A stretch of DNA of 64,000 nucleotides, taken from Flavobacterium resistens (GTDB taxonomy: Bacteria > Bacteroidota > Bacteroidia > Flavobacteriales > Flavobacteriaceae). The translations under genes and the position numbers were made by a program. The notes beneath the pieces were generated by a model. The model had not been told where the DNA came from. It made no database searches and saw only the letters and a program-made list of their open reading frames with translations. Below are positions 57,096-64,000 of this stretch, in pieces; the first letter of the stretch is position 1, and each line of letters starts with the position of its first letter. The DNA lies in NCBI RefSeq assembly GCF_900182645.1, contig NZ_FXTA01000002.1, positions 248,001 through 312,000 of the forward strand. Direction: 5' to 3'.

Positions 57096-57187
57096 TATTT
57101 TAAACTTTTTTGTTGAAAGTCGGAATATTGAAAAGAATTGCTGTCCTTTTTAACATTATGAACTTTATAACTTTCTGCTTTTTATTT

Positions 57188-58558
57188 TTATACGATTACT
57201 TTACCGCCTACTAAATGTTTTACTTGTGAAAAAGGTTCAGCAACAAAGTGATCTCTATTTTTAATTTTTTCTGGAAAACGAACGTGATATTCAAATTCAT
57301 CTCTAAAGTGACGAATCGCTGCTGCTACTGGCCAAGAAGCGGCGTCACCAAGCGGACAAATTGTGTTTCCTTCAATTTTACTCTGAATACTCCAAAGCAA
57401 TTCGATATCTTCTTCACGACCTTGACCGTTTTCGATTCTCCATAAGATTTTTTCTAACCATCCTGTTCCTTCACGGCAAGGTGTACATTGCCCACAAGAT
57501 TCGTGGTGATAGAAACGGGCAAAGTTCCAAGTGTTTCTAACGATACAAGCTGTGTCATCATAAACGATAAATCCTCCAGAACCTAACATTGATCCGGTAG
57601 CAAAACCACCATCACTTAAAGATTCGTAAGTCATTAAACGATCTTCTCCGTTTGCTGTTTTGAAAATCAATTCAGCCGGTAAAATTGGCACAGAAGAACC
57701 TCCAGGCACAAATGCTTTTAATGGACGGCTTGAAGACATTCCTCCTAAATACTCGTCAGAATTCATGAACTCGTCTACGCTTAAGCCTAATTCAATTTCA
57801 TAAACACCAGGATTTTTAATGTTCCCTGAAGCAGAAATTAATTTAGTTCCAGTAGAACGGCCAACACCAATTTTAGCATAATCATCACCAGAATTGTTTA
57901 CAATCCATGGCACAGTTGCAATAGTTTCAACATTGTTTACCACTGTTGGATTTGCCCAAAGCCCTGAAACCGCTGGGAAAGGTGGTTTAATACGAGGATT
58001 TCCTCTCTTACCTTCCAATGATTCAATCAATGCTGTTTCTTCTCCACAGATATAAGCTCCAGCTCCACAGTGAACGTGAAGTTCAAGATCGTAACCTGAA
58101 CCTAATATATTTTTTCCCAACCAACCTGCAGCTTTAGCCTCGGCGATTGCTCTTTCTAAAATTTTGAAAACCCACATATATTCTCCACGAATGTAGATAT
58201 ATGAAAGGTTTGCTCCTAAAGCGTAACTAGATGTAATCATTCCCTCGATCAATAAGTGAGGAATATATTCCATCAAATAACGATCTTTGAAAGTTCCCGG
58301 TTCAGATTCATCGGCATTACAAACTAAATGTCTTGGTTTTCCTGATTTTTTATCAATAAAGCTCCATTTCATTCCGGCAGGGAAACCCGCGCCACCACGA
58401 CCACGAAGACCTGATTTTTTTACTTCTTCAGTAACTTCATCCGGCGTAAGTGTTTTTAAAGCTTTTTCTACAGAAGCATAACCGCCATTTTGACGATAGA
58501 CTTCGTAGGTTTTAATTCCAGGAATATTGATTTTATCTAATAATATTTTTTGTGACAT
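57188..58558 (-). CDS. nuoF: NADH:quinone oxidoreductase subunit F
   Basis: 456 residues, the NADH- and FMN-binding subunit. The nucleotide site is GLRGRGGAGFPAGMKWSF, the FMN region is CGAGAYICGEETALIESLEG, and the N3 cluster ligands are in ESCGQCTPCREG plus a distant Cys in GNTICPLGDAASWP. Full length for the family. It begins one base after the nuoE stop. Confidence 0.97.
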   Translation of the reverse strand: MSQKILLDKINIPGIKTYEVYRQNGGYASVEKALKTLTPDEVTEEVKKSGLRGRGGAGFPAGMKWSFIDKKSGKPRHLVCNADESEPGTFKDRYLMEYIPHLLIEGMITSSYALGANLSYIYIRGEYMWVFKILERAIAEAKAAGWLGKNILGSGYDLELHVHCGAGAYICGEETALIESLEGKRGNPRIKPPFPAVSGLWANPTVVNNVETIATVPWIVNNSGDDYAKIGVGRSTGTKLISASGNIKNPGVYEIELGLSVDEFMNSDEYLGGMSSSRPLKAFVPGGSSVPILPAELIFKTANGEDRLMTYESLSDGGFATGSMLGSGGFIVYDDTACIVRNTWNFARFYHHESCGQCTPCREGTGWLEKILWRIENGQGREEDIELLWSIQSKIEGNTICPLGDAASWPVAAAIRHFRDEFEYHVRFPEKIKNRDHFVAEPFSQVKHLVGGKVIV

Positions 58559-58559
58559 C

Positions 58560-59090
58560 TTATTTATCGTGTAATATTATTTTATCATCTTTACAATCAG
58601 CGATTAACTGATCGATTTTTTCTTCTGTCAATTTCTCTTTGTAGAAATCGCCTAACTGCATCATTGGAGCATATCCGCAAGCACCTAAACATTCTACACC
58701 AGCAATAGTAAACATTCCGTCTGGAGTTGTTTCGCCCATTTTGATGCCTAATTTTTCAGAAGTATAATCCATTAAATTTTCGGCACCACTTAAACAACAA
58801 CAAGAAGTCTGGCAAAATTCAAACATGTATTTTCCAATTGGCTTTTGGTTGAACATGGTATAAAAAGTAACCACTTCATAAACTTCAATTGGTTTGATCT
58901 GAAGGATTTCAGCAACTTTATCTTGTAGTTCAATACTAAGCCAGTTGTTGTGAGCATCCTGAACCTCATGCAAAACAGGCAATAAAGCCGATTTTTGTTT
59001 GCCCTCAGGATAATGACTAATCAATTCATTGATACGAGTGATCAATGCTTCAGTCATATTTATTTCTTGTTTGTAATGTTTACGTTCCAT
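58560..59090 (-). CDS. nuoE: NADH:quinone oxidoreductase subunit E
   Basis: 176 residues, thioredoxin-like [2Fe-2S] subunit (N1a). Ligands are in FCQTSCCCLSGAENL and ECLGACGYAPMMQL. The region upstream, VLHEVQDAHNNWLSIELQDK, is the usual helical N-terminal part. An internal ATG at 59057 (MTEALITRIN) is a possible alternative start 11 residues later. The leader before it contains heptamer repeats. Confidence 0.95.
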   Translation of the reverse strand: MERKHYKQEINMTEALITRINELISHYPEGKQKSALLPVLHEVQDAHNNWLSIELQDKVAEILQIKPIEVYEVVTFYTMFNQKPIGKYMFEFCQTSCCCLSGAENLMDYTSEKLGIKMGETTPDGMFTIAGVECLGACGYAPMMQLGDFYKEKLTEEKIDQLIADCKDDKIILHDK

Positions 59091-59095
59091 TTTTA

Positions 59096-59280
59096 TTTTA
59101 GATTTTAGATTTTAGATTTTAGATTTTTTCAATCTTTGTCCATAATCCGTATTCTGCAATCTTTGTTTTAGTTTTAGATTTTTCAATCTGAATTCTTCAA
59201 TTCTATATAAGTCTAGATTTTCAATCTAAATTTAGATATGCCATTCGGCAATCTAAAATCTAAAATCTTCAATCTAAAAT
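59096..59280. repeat. Heptamer repeats with inverted copies in the nuoD-nuoE gap
   Basis: Four direct units of TTTTAGA (59096-59123) stand at one end of the 193-base gap. Inverted units based on TCTAAAA (about 59250-59280) stand at the other, with scattered partial copies between. The two ends could pair over about 20-25 bases. There is no coding potential. Confidence 0.6.
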
Positions 59281-59283
59281 TTT

Positions 59284-60522
59284 TTAGGCGTCTAATTCTC
59301 CTGCAATTACATTTAAACTTGATAAAATAACAATTGCATCAGAAAGCAACGATCCTTTAATCATTTCTGGATATGCTTGGTAATAAATAAAGCAAGGTCT
59401 TCTGAAATGTAATCTATATGGAGTTCTACTTCCGTCTGTAACTAAATAAAAACCTATCTCTCCATTTCCTCCTTCAACAGGGTGGTAAATTTCGGCAACC
59501 GGAACAGGAACTTCTCCCATTACAATTTTAAAGTGATAGATTAAAGATTCCATATTATTGTAAACATCTTCTTTTGGAGGAAGGTAATAATCTGGAACCT
59601 CTGCATGATATTCGTTTCCGGCTGGCATTTTATCCAAAGCCTGACGAATAATACTTAAACTTTCCCAAACTTCAGCGTTACGAACACAGAAACGATCATA
59701 AGTATCACCTGATTTTCCAACAGGAACAATAAAATCAAAATCTTCGTAAGATGAATAAGGTTGTGCAACACGAACGTCGTAATCAACTCCTGCAGCTCTT
59801 AAGTTTGGACCTGTAAATCCATAAGCCATTGCTTTTTCAGCTGAGATTGCACCTACGTTTACAGTTCTGTCAAGGAAAATTCTGTTTCTTTCGAATAAGT
59901 TTTCGAATTCTTTCCATGCAACTGGAAATTCTTCAAGGAAAAGATCTAGTTTTCTGAAAGCTTCCGGAGACCAGTCTCTTTCAAAACCACCAATTCTTCC
60001 CATATTTGTAGTCAAACGAGCTCCACAAATTTCTTCGTAGATTTCGTAGATTTTTTCTCTAAATTGAAAAACGTATAAGAAACCTGTATACGCACCAGTA
60101 TCAACACCAAGAATCGAGTTACAAATTAAGTGATCGGTAATACGAGCAAGCTCCATTACAATAACTCTTAAATATTGTGCTCTTTTTGGAACTTCAACAC
60201 CTAGTAATTTCTCTAATGTCATCCACCATCCCATATTATTAATAGGAGAGGAGCAATAGTTCATACGGTCTGTAAGAGGCGTGATTTGATAGAAAGGACG
60301 ATTTTCGGCGATTTTTTCGAAAGCTCTGTGGATGTAACCAATAGTTGGTTCGGCCTCTAGAATTCTTTCACCATCCATTAATAGGATATTTTGAAAAATA
60401 CCGTGAGTCGCAGGGTGAGTTGGACCTAAATTCAGTACTGAAAGCTCGCTTCCGTCTTCGTTTAGTTTCTCCTTAATTATTTTAGCATAACGATGCTCTG
60501 GTGGTAATAATAGTTCTGACAT
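59284..60522 (-). CDS. nuoD: NADH:quinone oxidoreductase subunit D
   Basis: 412 residues, the 49-kDa subunit lining the quinone site. Family segments include LNLGPTHPATHGIFQNILLM (with the conserved His pair), TIGYIHRAFEKIAENRPFYQ, DRMNYCSSPINN and the C-terminal RTPYRLHFRRPCFIYYQAYP, DAIVILSSLNVIAGELDA, typical of the family (derived from NiFe hydrogenase, with the nickel ligands lost). It begins 25 bases after nuoC. Confidence 0.97.
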   Translation of the reverse strand: MSELLLPPEHRYAKIIKEKLNEDGSELSVLNLGPTHPATHGIFQNILLMDGERILEAEPTIGYIHRAFEKIAENRPFYQITPLTDRMNYCSSPINNMGWWMTLEKLLGVEVPKRAQYLRVIVMELARITDHLICNSILGVDTGAYTGFLYVFQFREKIYEIYEEICGARLTTNMGRIGGFERDWSPEAFRKLDLFLEEFPVAWKEFENLFERNRIFLDRTVNVGAISAEKAMAYGFTGPNLRAAGVDYDVRVAQPYSSYEDFDFIVPVGKSGDTYDRFCVRNAEVWESLSIIRQALDKMPAGNEYHAEVPDYYLPPKEDVYNNMESLIYHFKIVMGEVPVPVAEIYHPVEGGNGEIGFYLVTDGSRTPYRLHFRRPCFIYYQAYPEMIKGSLLSDAIVILSSLNVIAGELDA

Positions 60523-60547
60523 TTTATAATGTTGAATTATTTATTTT

Positions 60548-61069
60548 TTAGCAATTTGTTGTTGTTCTTCCAAAGAATCTGTCGTCTTTATCAGTTCTTC
60601 CGCTGTCTTCCATTGGGAATTCTTTTCTCATTGGGAAAGACACCATTTCGTCCATATTTAAAATACGTTTCAATTGTGGGTGACCAATAAAATTGATTCC
60701 GAAGAAATCGTAAGTTTCTCTTTCCATCCAGTTTGAACTTAAGAAAATATTTGAAATAGTTTTAATTTCTGGCTTTTCACCATCTAAATAAACTTTAATT
60801 CTGATGCGTTTGTTTTCGATCCAATTGTGCATATGGTATACTACTGCAAACTGACGATCTAGTTCGTTATCCGGATAGTGAATCCCGCATAAATCAGTTA
60901 AAAAGTTAAATTGCAGATCAGCATCATTTTTTAAAAACAGAATCAAGGCTGTGATTTTGTCAGCACTTGTTTCTATTGAAAAAATATCTCTTTCTTGTTG
61001 AAAGTTGAAAACATTCGTGTCAAATGTTTCAATAAGTTTATCTTGAATCAGGGTATTTTCTAAAGCCAT
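60548..61069 (-). CDS. nuoC: NADH:quinone oxidoreductase subunit C
   Basis: 173 residues, the 30-kDa subunit. The signature WMERETYDFFGINFIGHPQL and the following RILNMDEMVSFPMRKEFPME are conserved. The protein is separate from NuoD, not fused as in E. coli. It begins one base after nuoB. Confidence 0.95.
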   Translation of the reverse strand: MALENTLIQDKLIETFDTNVFNFQQERDIFSIETSADKITALILFLKNDADLQFNFLTDLCGIHYPDNELDRQFAVVYHMHNWIENKRIRIKVYLDGEKPEIKTISNIFLSSNWMERETYDFFGINFIGHPQLKRILNMDEMVSFPMRKEFPMEDSGRTDKDDRFFGRTTTNC

Positions 61070-61070
61070 C

Positions 61071-61619
61071 TTATGAAATGTTATAGGAAGCTAATAATTC
61101 TTGGTATTCTGGAGAGCTTCTGCGTCTAACAGATTCGCTTTTTACCAAATCTTGTAATCTCATTACACCATCAACGATTTGTTCTGGTCTTGGAGGGCAT
61201 CCTGGAACATAAACGTCAACCGGGATTACTTTATCTATTCCTTGCAAAACTGAATAAGTATCGAAAATACCGCCAGAAGAAGCACAGGCTCCAACAGCAA
61301 TTACCCAGCGTGGCTCAGACATTTGTTCGTAAACTTGTCTTAAAATTGGAGCCATTTTCTTTGAAATAGTTCCCATTACTAATAACATATCTGCCTGACG
61401 AGGAGAGAAACTCACACGTTCAGAACCAAATCGTGCCAAATCGTAATGTGAAGCCATTGTTGCCATGAATTCGATACCACAGCATGAAGTCGCGAAAGGA
61501 AGCGGCCATAATGAGTTAGCTCTTGCTAAACCAACAACATCGTTAAGTTTTGTAGCGAAGAATCCTTCTCCTACAACTCCCTCTGGCGGTGCAACCATAT
61601 TTACTTTTGAATCGCTCAT
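61071..61619 (-). CDS. nuoB: NADH:quinone oxidoreductase subunit B
   Basis: 182 residues, carrying terminal cluster N2. The ligands are the tandem cysteines in ATSCCGIEFMA, the Cys in GACASSGG and the Cys in YVPGCPPRPEQ. RQADMLLVMGTISKKMAPIL is the conserved helix. It follows nuoA after a 148-base gap that contains heptamer-like repeats. Confidence 0.97.
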   Translation of the reverse strand: MSDSKVNMVAPPEGVVGEGFFATKLNDVVGLARANSLWPLPFATSCCGIEFMATMASHYDLARFGSERVSFSPRQADMLLVMGTISKKMAPILRQVYEQMSEPRWVIAVGACASSGGIFDTYSVLQGIDKVIPVDVYVPGCPPRPEQIVDGVMRLQDLVKSESVRRRSSPEYQELLASYNIS

Positions 61620-61620
61620 T

Positions 61621-61767
61621 TTTATTTTAGATTTCTGATTTTAAATTTTAGATTTTTGAAATCTTGAAAAGTAAAATCAATTTTTTAAATCAATTTTTTA
61701 TTCGAGGATTAGATTTTTAATTCTAAATCATTTTAAAGATTAGAAGTCTAAATCTAAAATCTCTAAT
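61621..61767. repeat. Heptamer-like repeats with inverted copies in the nuoA-nuoB gap
   Basis: Degenerate TTTTAGA/TTTTAAA units near 61621-61660 face inverted TCTAAA-type units at about 61745-61765. This is the same architecture as the nuoD-nuoE gap but more decayed. Confidence 0.5.
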
Positions 61768-62133
61768 TTATTCCCACTCTAAAGCCTTCTTTTTGATGAT
61801 GTAAAAGAAACCAACTAAAAGCAAAGCCATGAAAACAATCATTTTAAGCATTCCTTCGATGCCTAAATCTTTAAAGTTTACTGCCCAAGGATAAAGAAAA
61901 ATTACTTCTACGTCAAACAAAACAAATAAAATAGCAACAAGAAAGTATTTTACCGAAAAAGGGATACGTGCATTTCCGACAGATTCGATCCCACACTCAA
62001 AGTTTTTGTCTTTAACTTCAGAGGTTCTTTTTGGACCTAATTTTCCAGAAATAATAATTGTTCCTACTACAAAACCAACAGCCAGAATGAACTGCATTAA
62101 AATTGGAATGTAACTGTATTGATCAGATTGCAT
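61768..62133 (-). CDS. nuoA: NADH:quinone oxidoreductase subunit A
   Basis: 121 residues from the ATG at 62133, three membrane helices. The conserved loop KNFECGIESVGNARIPFSVK with its Cys and the following VLFDVEVIFLYPWAV (acidic residues in helix 2) identify the subunit. An in-frame ATG at 62181 would add 16 residues, but the promoter -7 box at 62166-62173 would lie inside them, so it is rejected. First gene of nuoA-N. Confidence 0.95.
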   Translation of the reverse strand: MQSDQYSYIPILMQFILAVGFVVGTIIISGKLGPKRTSEVKDKNFECGIESVGNARIPFSVKYFLVAILFVLFDVEVIFLYPWAVNFKDLGIEGMLKMIVFMALLLVGFFYIIKKKALEWE

Positions 62134-62165
62134 AAACTTAGGGTTTTTACTTAAAGAATAAGCCA

Positions 62166-62197
62166 CAAAGATAACTTTCAACTATGTAAATCACAAA
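62166..62197 (-). promoter_or_regulatory. Promoter of the nuoA-N operon
   Basis: On the minus strand TTTG (62197-62194), 20 bases, then TATCTTTG (62173-62166) fits the Bacteroidota consensus TTTG-N17-23-TAnnTTTG fully. The expected transcript start is about 25 bases before the nuoA ATG. Confidence 0.65.
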
Positions 62198-62302
62198 CTA
62201 AAGAGGGATATAAGTATGTTGCGAAACGAGGTTTATATCTAATTTTTATTGATTATAAATAAGAAGGTCTTTTTTTAATATTTTTTTAAGAAATGAGCAA
62301 AA

Positions 62303-62334
62303 AAAAACGTTTCGAAATTAATCGAAACGTTTTT
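62303..62334. terminator. Terminator after the cold-shock gene
   Basis: A perfect 13-bp stem (62303-62315 with 62322-62334, AACGTTTCGA/TCGAAACGTT core) with a 6-base loop has A and T runs on its flanks. It separates csp from the nuo promoter. Confidence 0.88.
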
Positions 62335-62376
62335 AAAACCATTCAGAGGCAAAAAAAATAAATTGCTATATTTTTC

Positions 62377-62571
62377 TTAGATTACTGCTACTTTAGCAGC
62401 AACTTTCCCTTTTCTTCCTTCTTCTTCTTCATAGCTTACACGGTCACCTTCGCGTAATTCTTCCGCGTTAATTCCTGAAGCGTGAACGAAGATGTCCTTT
62501 CCTGTTTCTTCGTCTGTAATGAATCCATAACCTTTAGATTCATTGAAAAATTTTACTGTACCTGTACGCAT
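62377..62571 (-). CDS. Cold-shock-domain protein (CspA family)
   Basis: 64 residues, single OB-fold cold-shock domain. The RNA-binding motifs RNP1 (KGYGFI, 13-18) and RNP2 (DIFVHAS, 26-32) are intact; the C-terminal half is acidic then basic (YEEEEGRKGKVAAKVAVI). It acts as an RNA chaperone. A -7 box TACATTTG (62608-62601) lies about 30 bases upstream of the start, so the leader is short and I see no long cold-box 5' UTR like that of E. coli cspA. Confidence 0.95.
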   Translation of the reverse strand: MRTGTVKFFNESKGYGFITDEETGKDIFVHASGINAEELREGDRVSYEEEEGRKGKVAAKVAVI

Positions 62572-62600
62572 TGTAATTGTAATAATAATTTATAATAAAG

Positions 62601-62627
62601 CAAATGTAACATATTAACTAATACAAA
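62601..62627 (-). promoter_or_regulatory. Probable promoter of the cold-shock gene
   Basis: TACATTTG (minus strand, 62608-62601) matches TAnnTTTG exactly. A TTTG at 62627-62624 is 15 bases upstream, slightly short for a -33 element. Confidence 0.45.
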
Positions 62628-62821
62628 AGACATGTACGTGTTAATTTTTTGTAAAAATTATTGATTTACAGTGTTTTTACGTGGTTTATTGCATCTATTT
62701 TTATATGAAATACCCTTATTTGAGAATTGTTAATTGTAGGAATATACGAAAAACCGAATTGTAGGAATTTTTTATCTTGATAAGTGTAAAATTTGCAATT
62801 ATTCTTAAAGATTTAGAAATA

Positions 62822-62854
62822 AAAAAAGCAGCTGAAATTTTCAACTGCTTTTTT
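62822..62854. terminator. Terminator after aspS
   Basis: AAAAAAGCAG-C-TGAAA pairs with TTTCA-A-CTGCTTTTTT, one internal mismatch, with T-runs on both strands. It is 24 bases beyond the aspS stop codon. Confidence 0.82.
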
Positions 62855-62878
62855 AGTATGATTTAATTTTTTTAAGAT

Positions 62879-64000
62879 TTAAATAGCATCAATTTTAATG
62901 TGCAATTCTTTTAATTGCGTATCATCAATTGCTGCTGGAGCATCGATCATTACGTCACGTCCAGAATTGTTTTTTGGGAAAGCAATGAAATCTCTAATAG
63001 TTTCCTGACCTCCTAAAATTGCAACCAATCTATCCAATCCAAAAGCTAAACCTCCGTGTGGTGGTGCTCCAAACTGGAAAGCATCCATTAAGAATCCGAA
63101 TTGCGCTTTTGCTTCTTCTTCGGTGAATCCTAAATATTTGAACATTAATTGCTGTGTTGCTTTATCATGAATACGAATTGATCCTCCGCCAATTTCGTTT
63201 CCGTTTAAAACCATATCGTAAGCATTTGCACGAACTTTTCCTGGTTCTGTTTCTAACAAAGCCATATCTTCTGGTTTTGGAGAAGTAAATGGGTGGTGCA
63301 TTGCATGGTAACGACCGCTTTCTTCGTCAAGTTCCAATAATGGGAAATCTACAACCCATAATGGCGCAAATTCTTCAGGATTACGTAATCCTAAACGAGT
63401 TGCTAATTCCATACGAAGTGCAGAAAGTTGCGCACGAGTTTTGTTAGCCGGACCAGAAAGTACAAAAATCATATCTCCAGGATTTGCTTCCGTAGCTTTT
63501 GCCCAATTTGCTAAATCATCATTGTCGTAGAATTTATCTACAGATGATTTATATGTTCCGTCTTCGTTGCATTTTACATAAACCATTCCAGATGCTCCAA
63601 CTTGAGGACGTTTTACCCAGTCAATTAATCCGTCGATTTCTTTACGAGTGTAATTTCCTGCTCCCGGAACTGCAATTCCGACAACTAATTCTGCCGAATT
63701 GAAAACTGGGAATTCTTTGTGCTGTGCAAATTCGTTTAACTCACCAAATTTCATCCCGAAACGAATGTCCGGTTTGTCATTTCCGTATGTTTTCATAGCA
63801 TAATCGTAGGTAATTCTTGGGAATTTCTCTACTTCAATGCCTTTAATTTCTTTTAATAAATGTCTTGTCAAACCTTCAAAAACATTCAAAATGTCTTCTT
63901 GTTCTACAAATGCCATTTCGCAGTCAATCTGAGTAAATTCTGGCTGACGGTCTGCACGTAAATCTTCGTCACGGAAACATTTCACGATTTGGAAATATTT
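62879..64000 (-). CDS. aspS: Aspartate-tRNA ligase, C-terminal part (5' end outside window)
   Basis: 373 residues of the C-terminal part; the frame stays open to the window edge, so the anticodon-binding domain and class II motif 1 lie outside. Motif 2 is at the start ([18 protein letters not shown]), the bacterial GAD insertion follows (about 100-240), then [28 protein letters not shown] and motif 3 (GLAFGLDRL). It charges tRNA-Asp. The GTG at 63983-63985 is an internal valine codon, not the start. Confidence 0.96.
   Translation of the reverse strand, partial: KYFQIVKCFRDEDLRADRQPEFTQIDCEMAFVEQEDILNVFEGLTRHLLKEIKGIEVEKFPRITYDYAMKTYGNDKPDIRFGMKFGELNEFAQHKEFPVFNSAELVVGIAVPGAGNYTRKEIDGLIDWVKRPQVGASGMVYVKCNEDGTYKSSVDKFYDNDDLANWAKATEANPGDMIFVLSGPANKTRAQLSALRMELATRLGLRNPEEFAPLWVVDFPLLELDEESGRYHAMHHPFTSPKPEDMALLETEPGKVRANAYDMVLNGNEIGGGSIRIHDKATQQLMFKYLGFTEEEAKAQFGFLMDAFQFGAPPHGGLAFGLDRLVAILGGQETIRDFIAFPKNNSGRDVMIDAPAAIDDTQLKELHIKIDAI

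Larger units (their letters stand above)
62572..62878. other. Intergenic region between aspS and csp
   Basis: 307 bases. It holds the csp promoter at the left and the aspS terminator at 62822-62854. The AT-rich remainder shows no gene or repeat. Confidence 0.5.

Noticed and set aside
62134..62181. Upstream ATG extending NuoA by 16 residues
   Set aside because: A full-consensus promoter -7 box lies inside this stretch and the added residues lack family support.
63983..63985. GTG as the start of aspS
   Set aside because: The open frame continues to the window edge, and class II motif 2 begins only three residues later, so this is an internal valine.

Overview
The window is AT-rich chromosomal DNA from a member of the Bacteroidota, most likely Flavobacterium. 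The evidence is type IX secretion (T9SS) sorting domains on giant secreted proteins, SusC/SusD-type glycan uptake genes, Bacteroidota promoter elements (TAnnTTTG -7 boxes), lipoproteins with Bacteroidetes-style lipoboxes, and a 14-gene complex I operon with a shortened NuoG. I saw no rRNA, tRNA, CRISPR array, integrase or insertion sequence.

Layout. 1-2.3 kb: the 3' end of an unrecognised gene and a DUF481-type outer-membrane protein. 2.3-13.5 kb (minus strand): a surface-protein island with a small FnIII-like lipoprotein and two paralogous leucine-rich-repeat (LRR) proteins secreted by T9SS (1079 and 2334 residues). The larger carries eight LRR modules with widely different repeat counts. 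13.7-17.4 kb: a subtilisin-like lipoprotein protease and an M1 aminopeptidase-like protein. 17.4-22.7 kb: an SDR-type threonine dehydrogenase, then a small lipoprotein translationally linked to mfd. 22.8-24.2 kb: a TIG/BNR-like lipoprotein whose promoter region carries the same inverted motif as the two LRR genes.

24.2-36 kb (minus strand): an alpha-glucan utilisation locus in the order ECF sigma factor, FecR anti-sigma, SusC with STN domain, SusD, SusE, GH13 amylase, GH97 alpha-glucosidase. Surface lipoproteins should bind and cut starch-like glucans, SusC/D import the oligosaccharides, and periplasmic GH97 releases glucose. The STN domain, FecR and sigma factor form the expected trans-envelope signalling chain. 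36.3-44.3 kb: housekeeping and accessory single genes (ACT-domain protein, YraN, an exported S66 peptidase, an EEP nuclease/phosphatase, 3-hydroxyanthranilate dioxygenase, class II cyclic-nucleotide phosphodiesterase, antiquitin-like aldehyde dehydrogenase, a lipoprotein). 44.3-47.7 kb: a T9SS-secreted family 1 pectate lyase, preceded by three TGTAAT-nn-ATTACA-like sites.

47.7-62.2 kb (minus strand): a Bax inhibitor-1 family protein, then nuoA-N for NADH:quinone oxidoreductase, read from a recognisable promoter at 62166-62197. Three gaps inside this operon contain heptanucleotide repeats with inverted copies. 62.3-64 kb: a cold-shock protein and the 3' part of aspS, cut by the window edge.

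The most unusual observations are the shared inverted motif at about -62 of three surface-protein genes (a candidate regulon), the repeat-number variation in the giant LRR protein, and the heptamer/inverted-heptamer gaps in the nuo operon.
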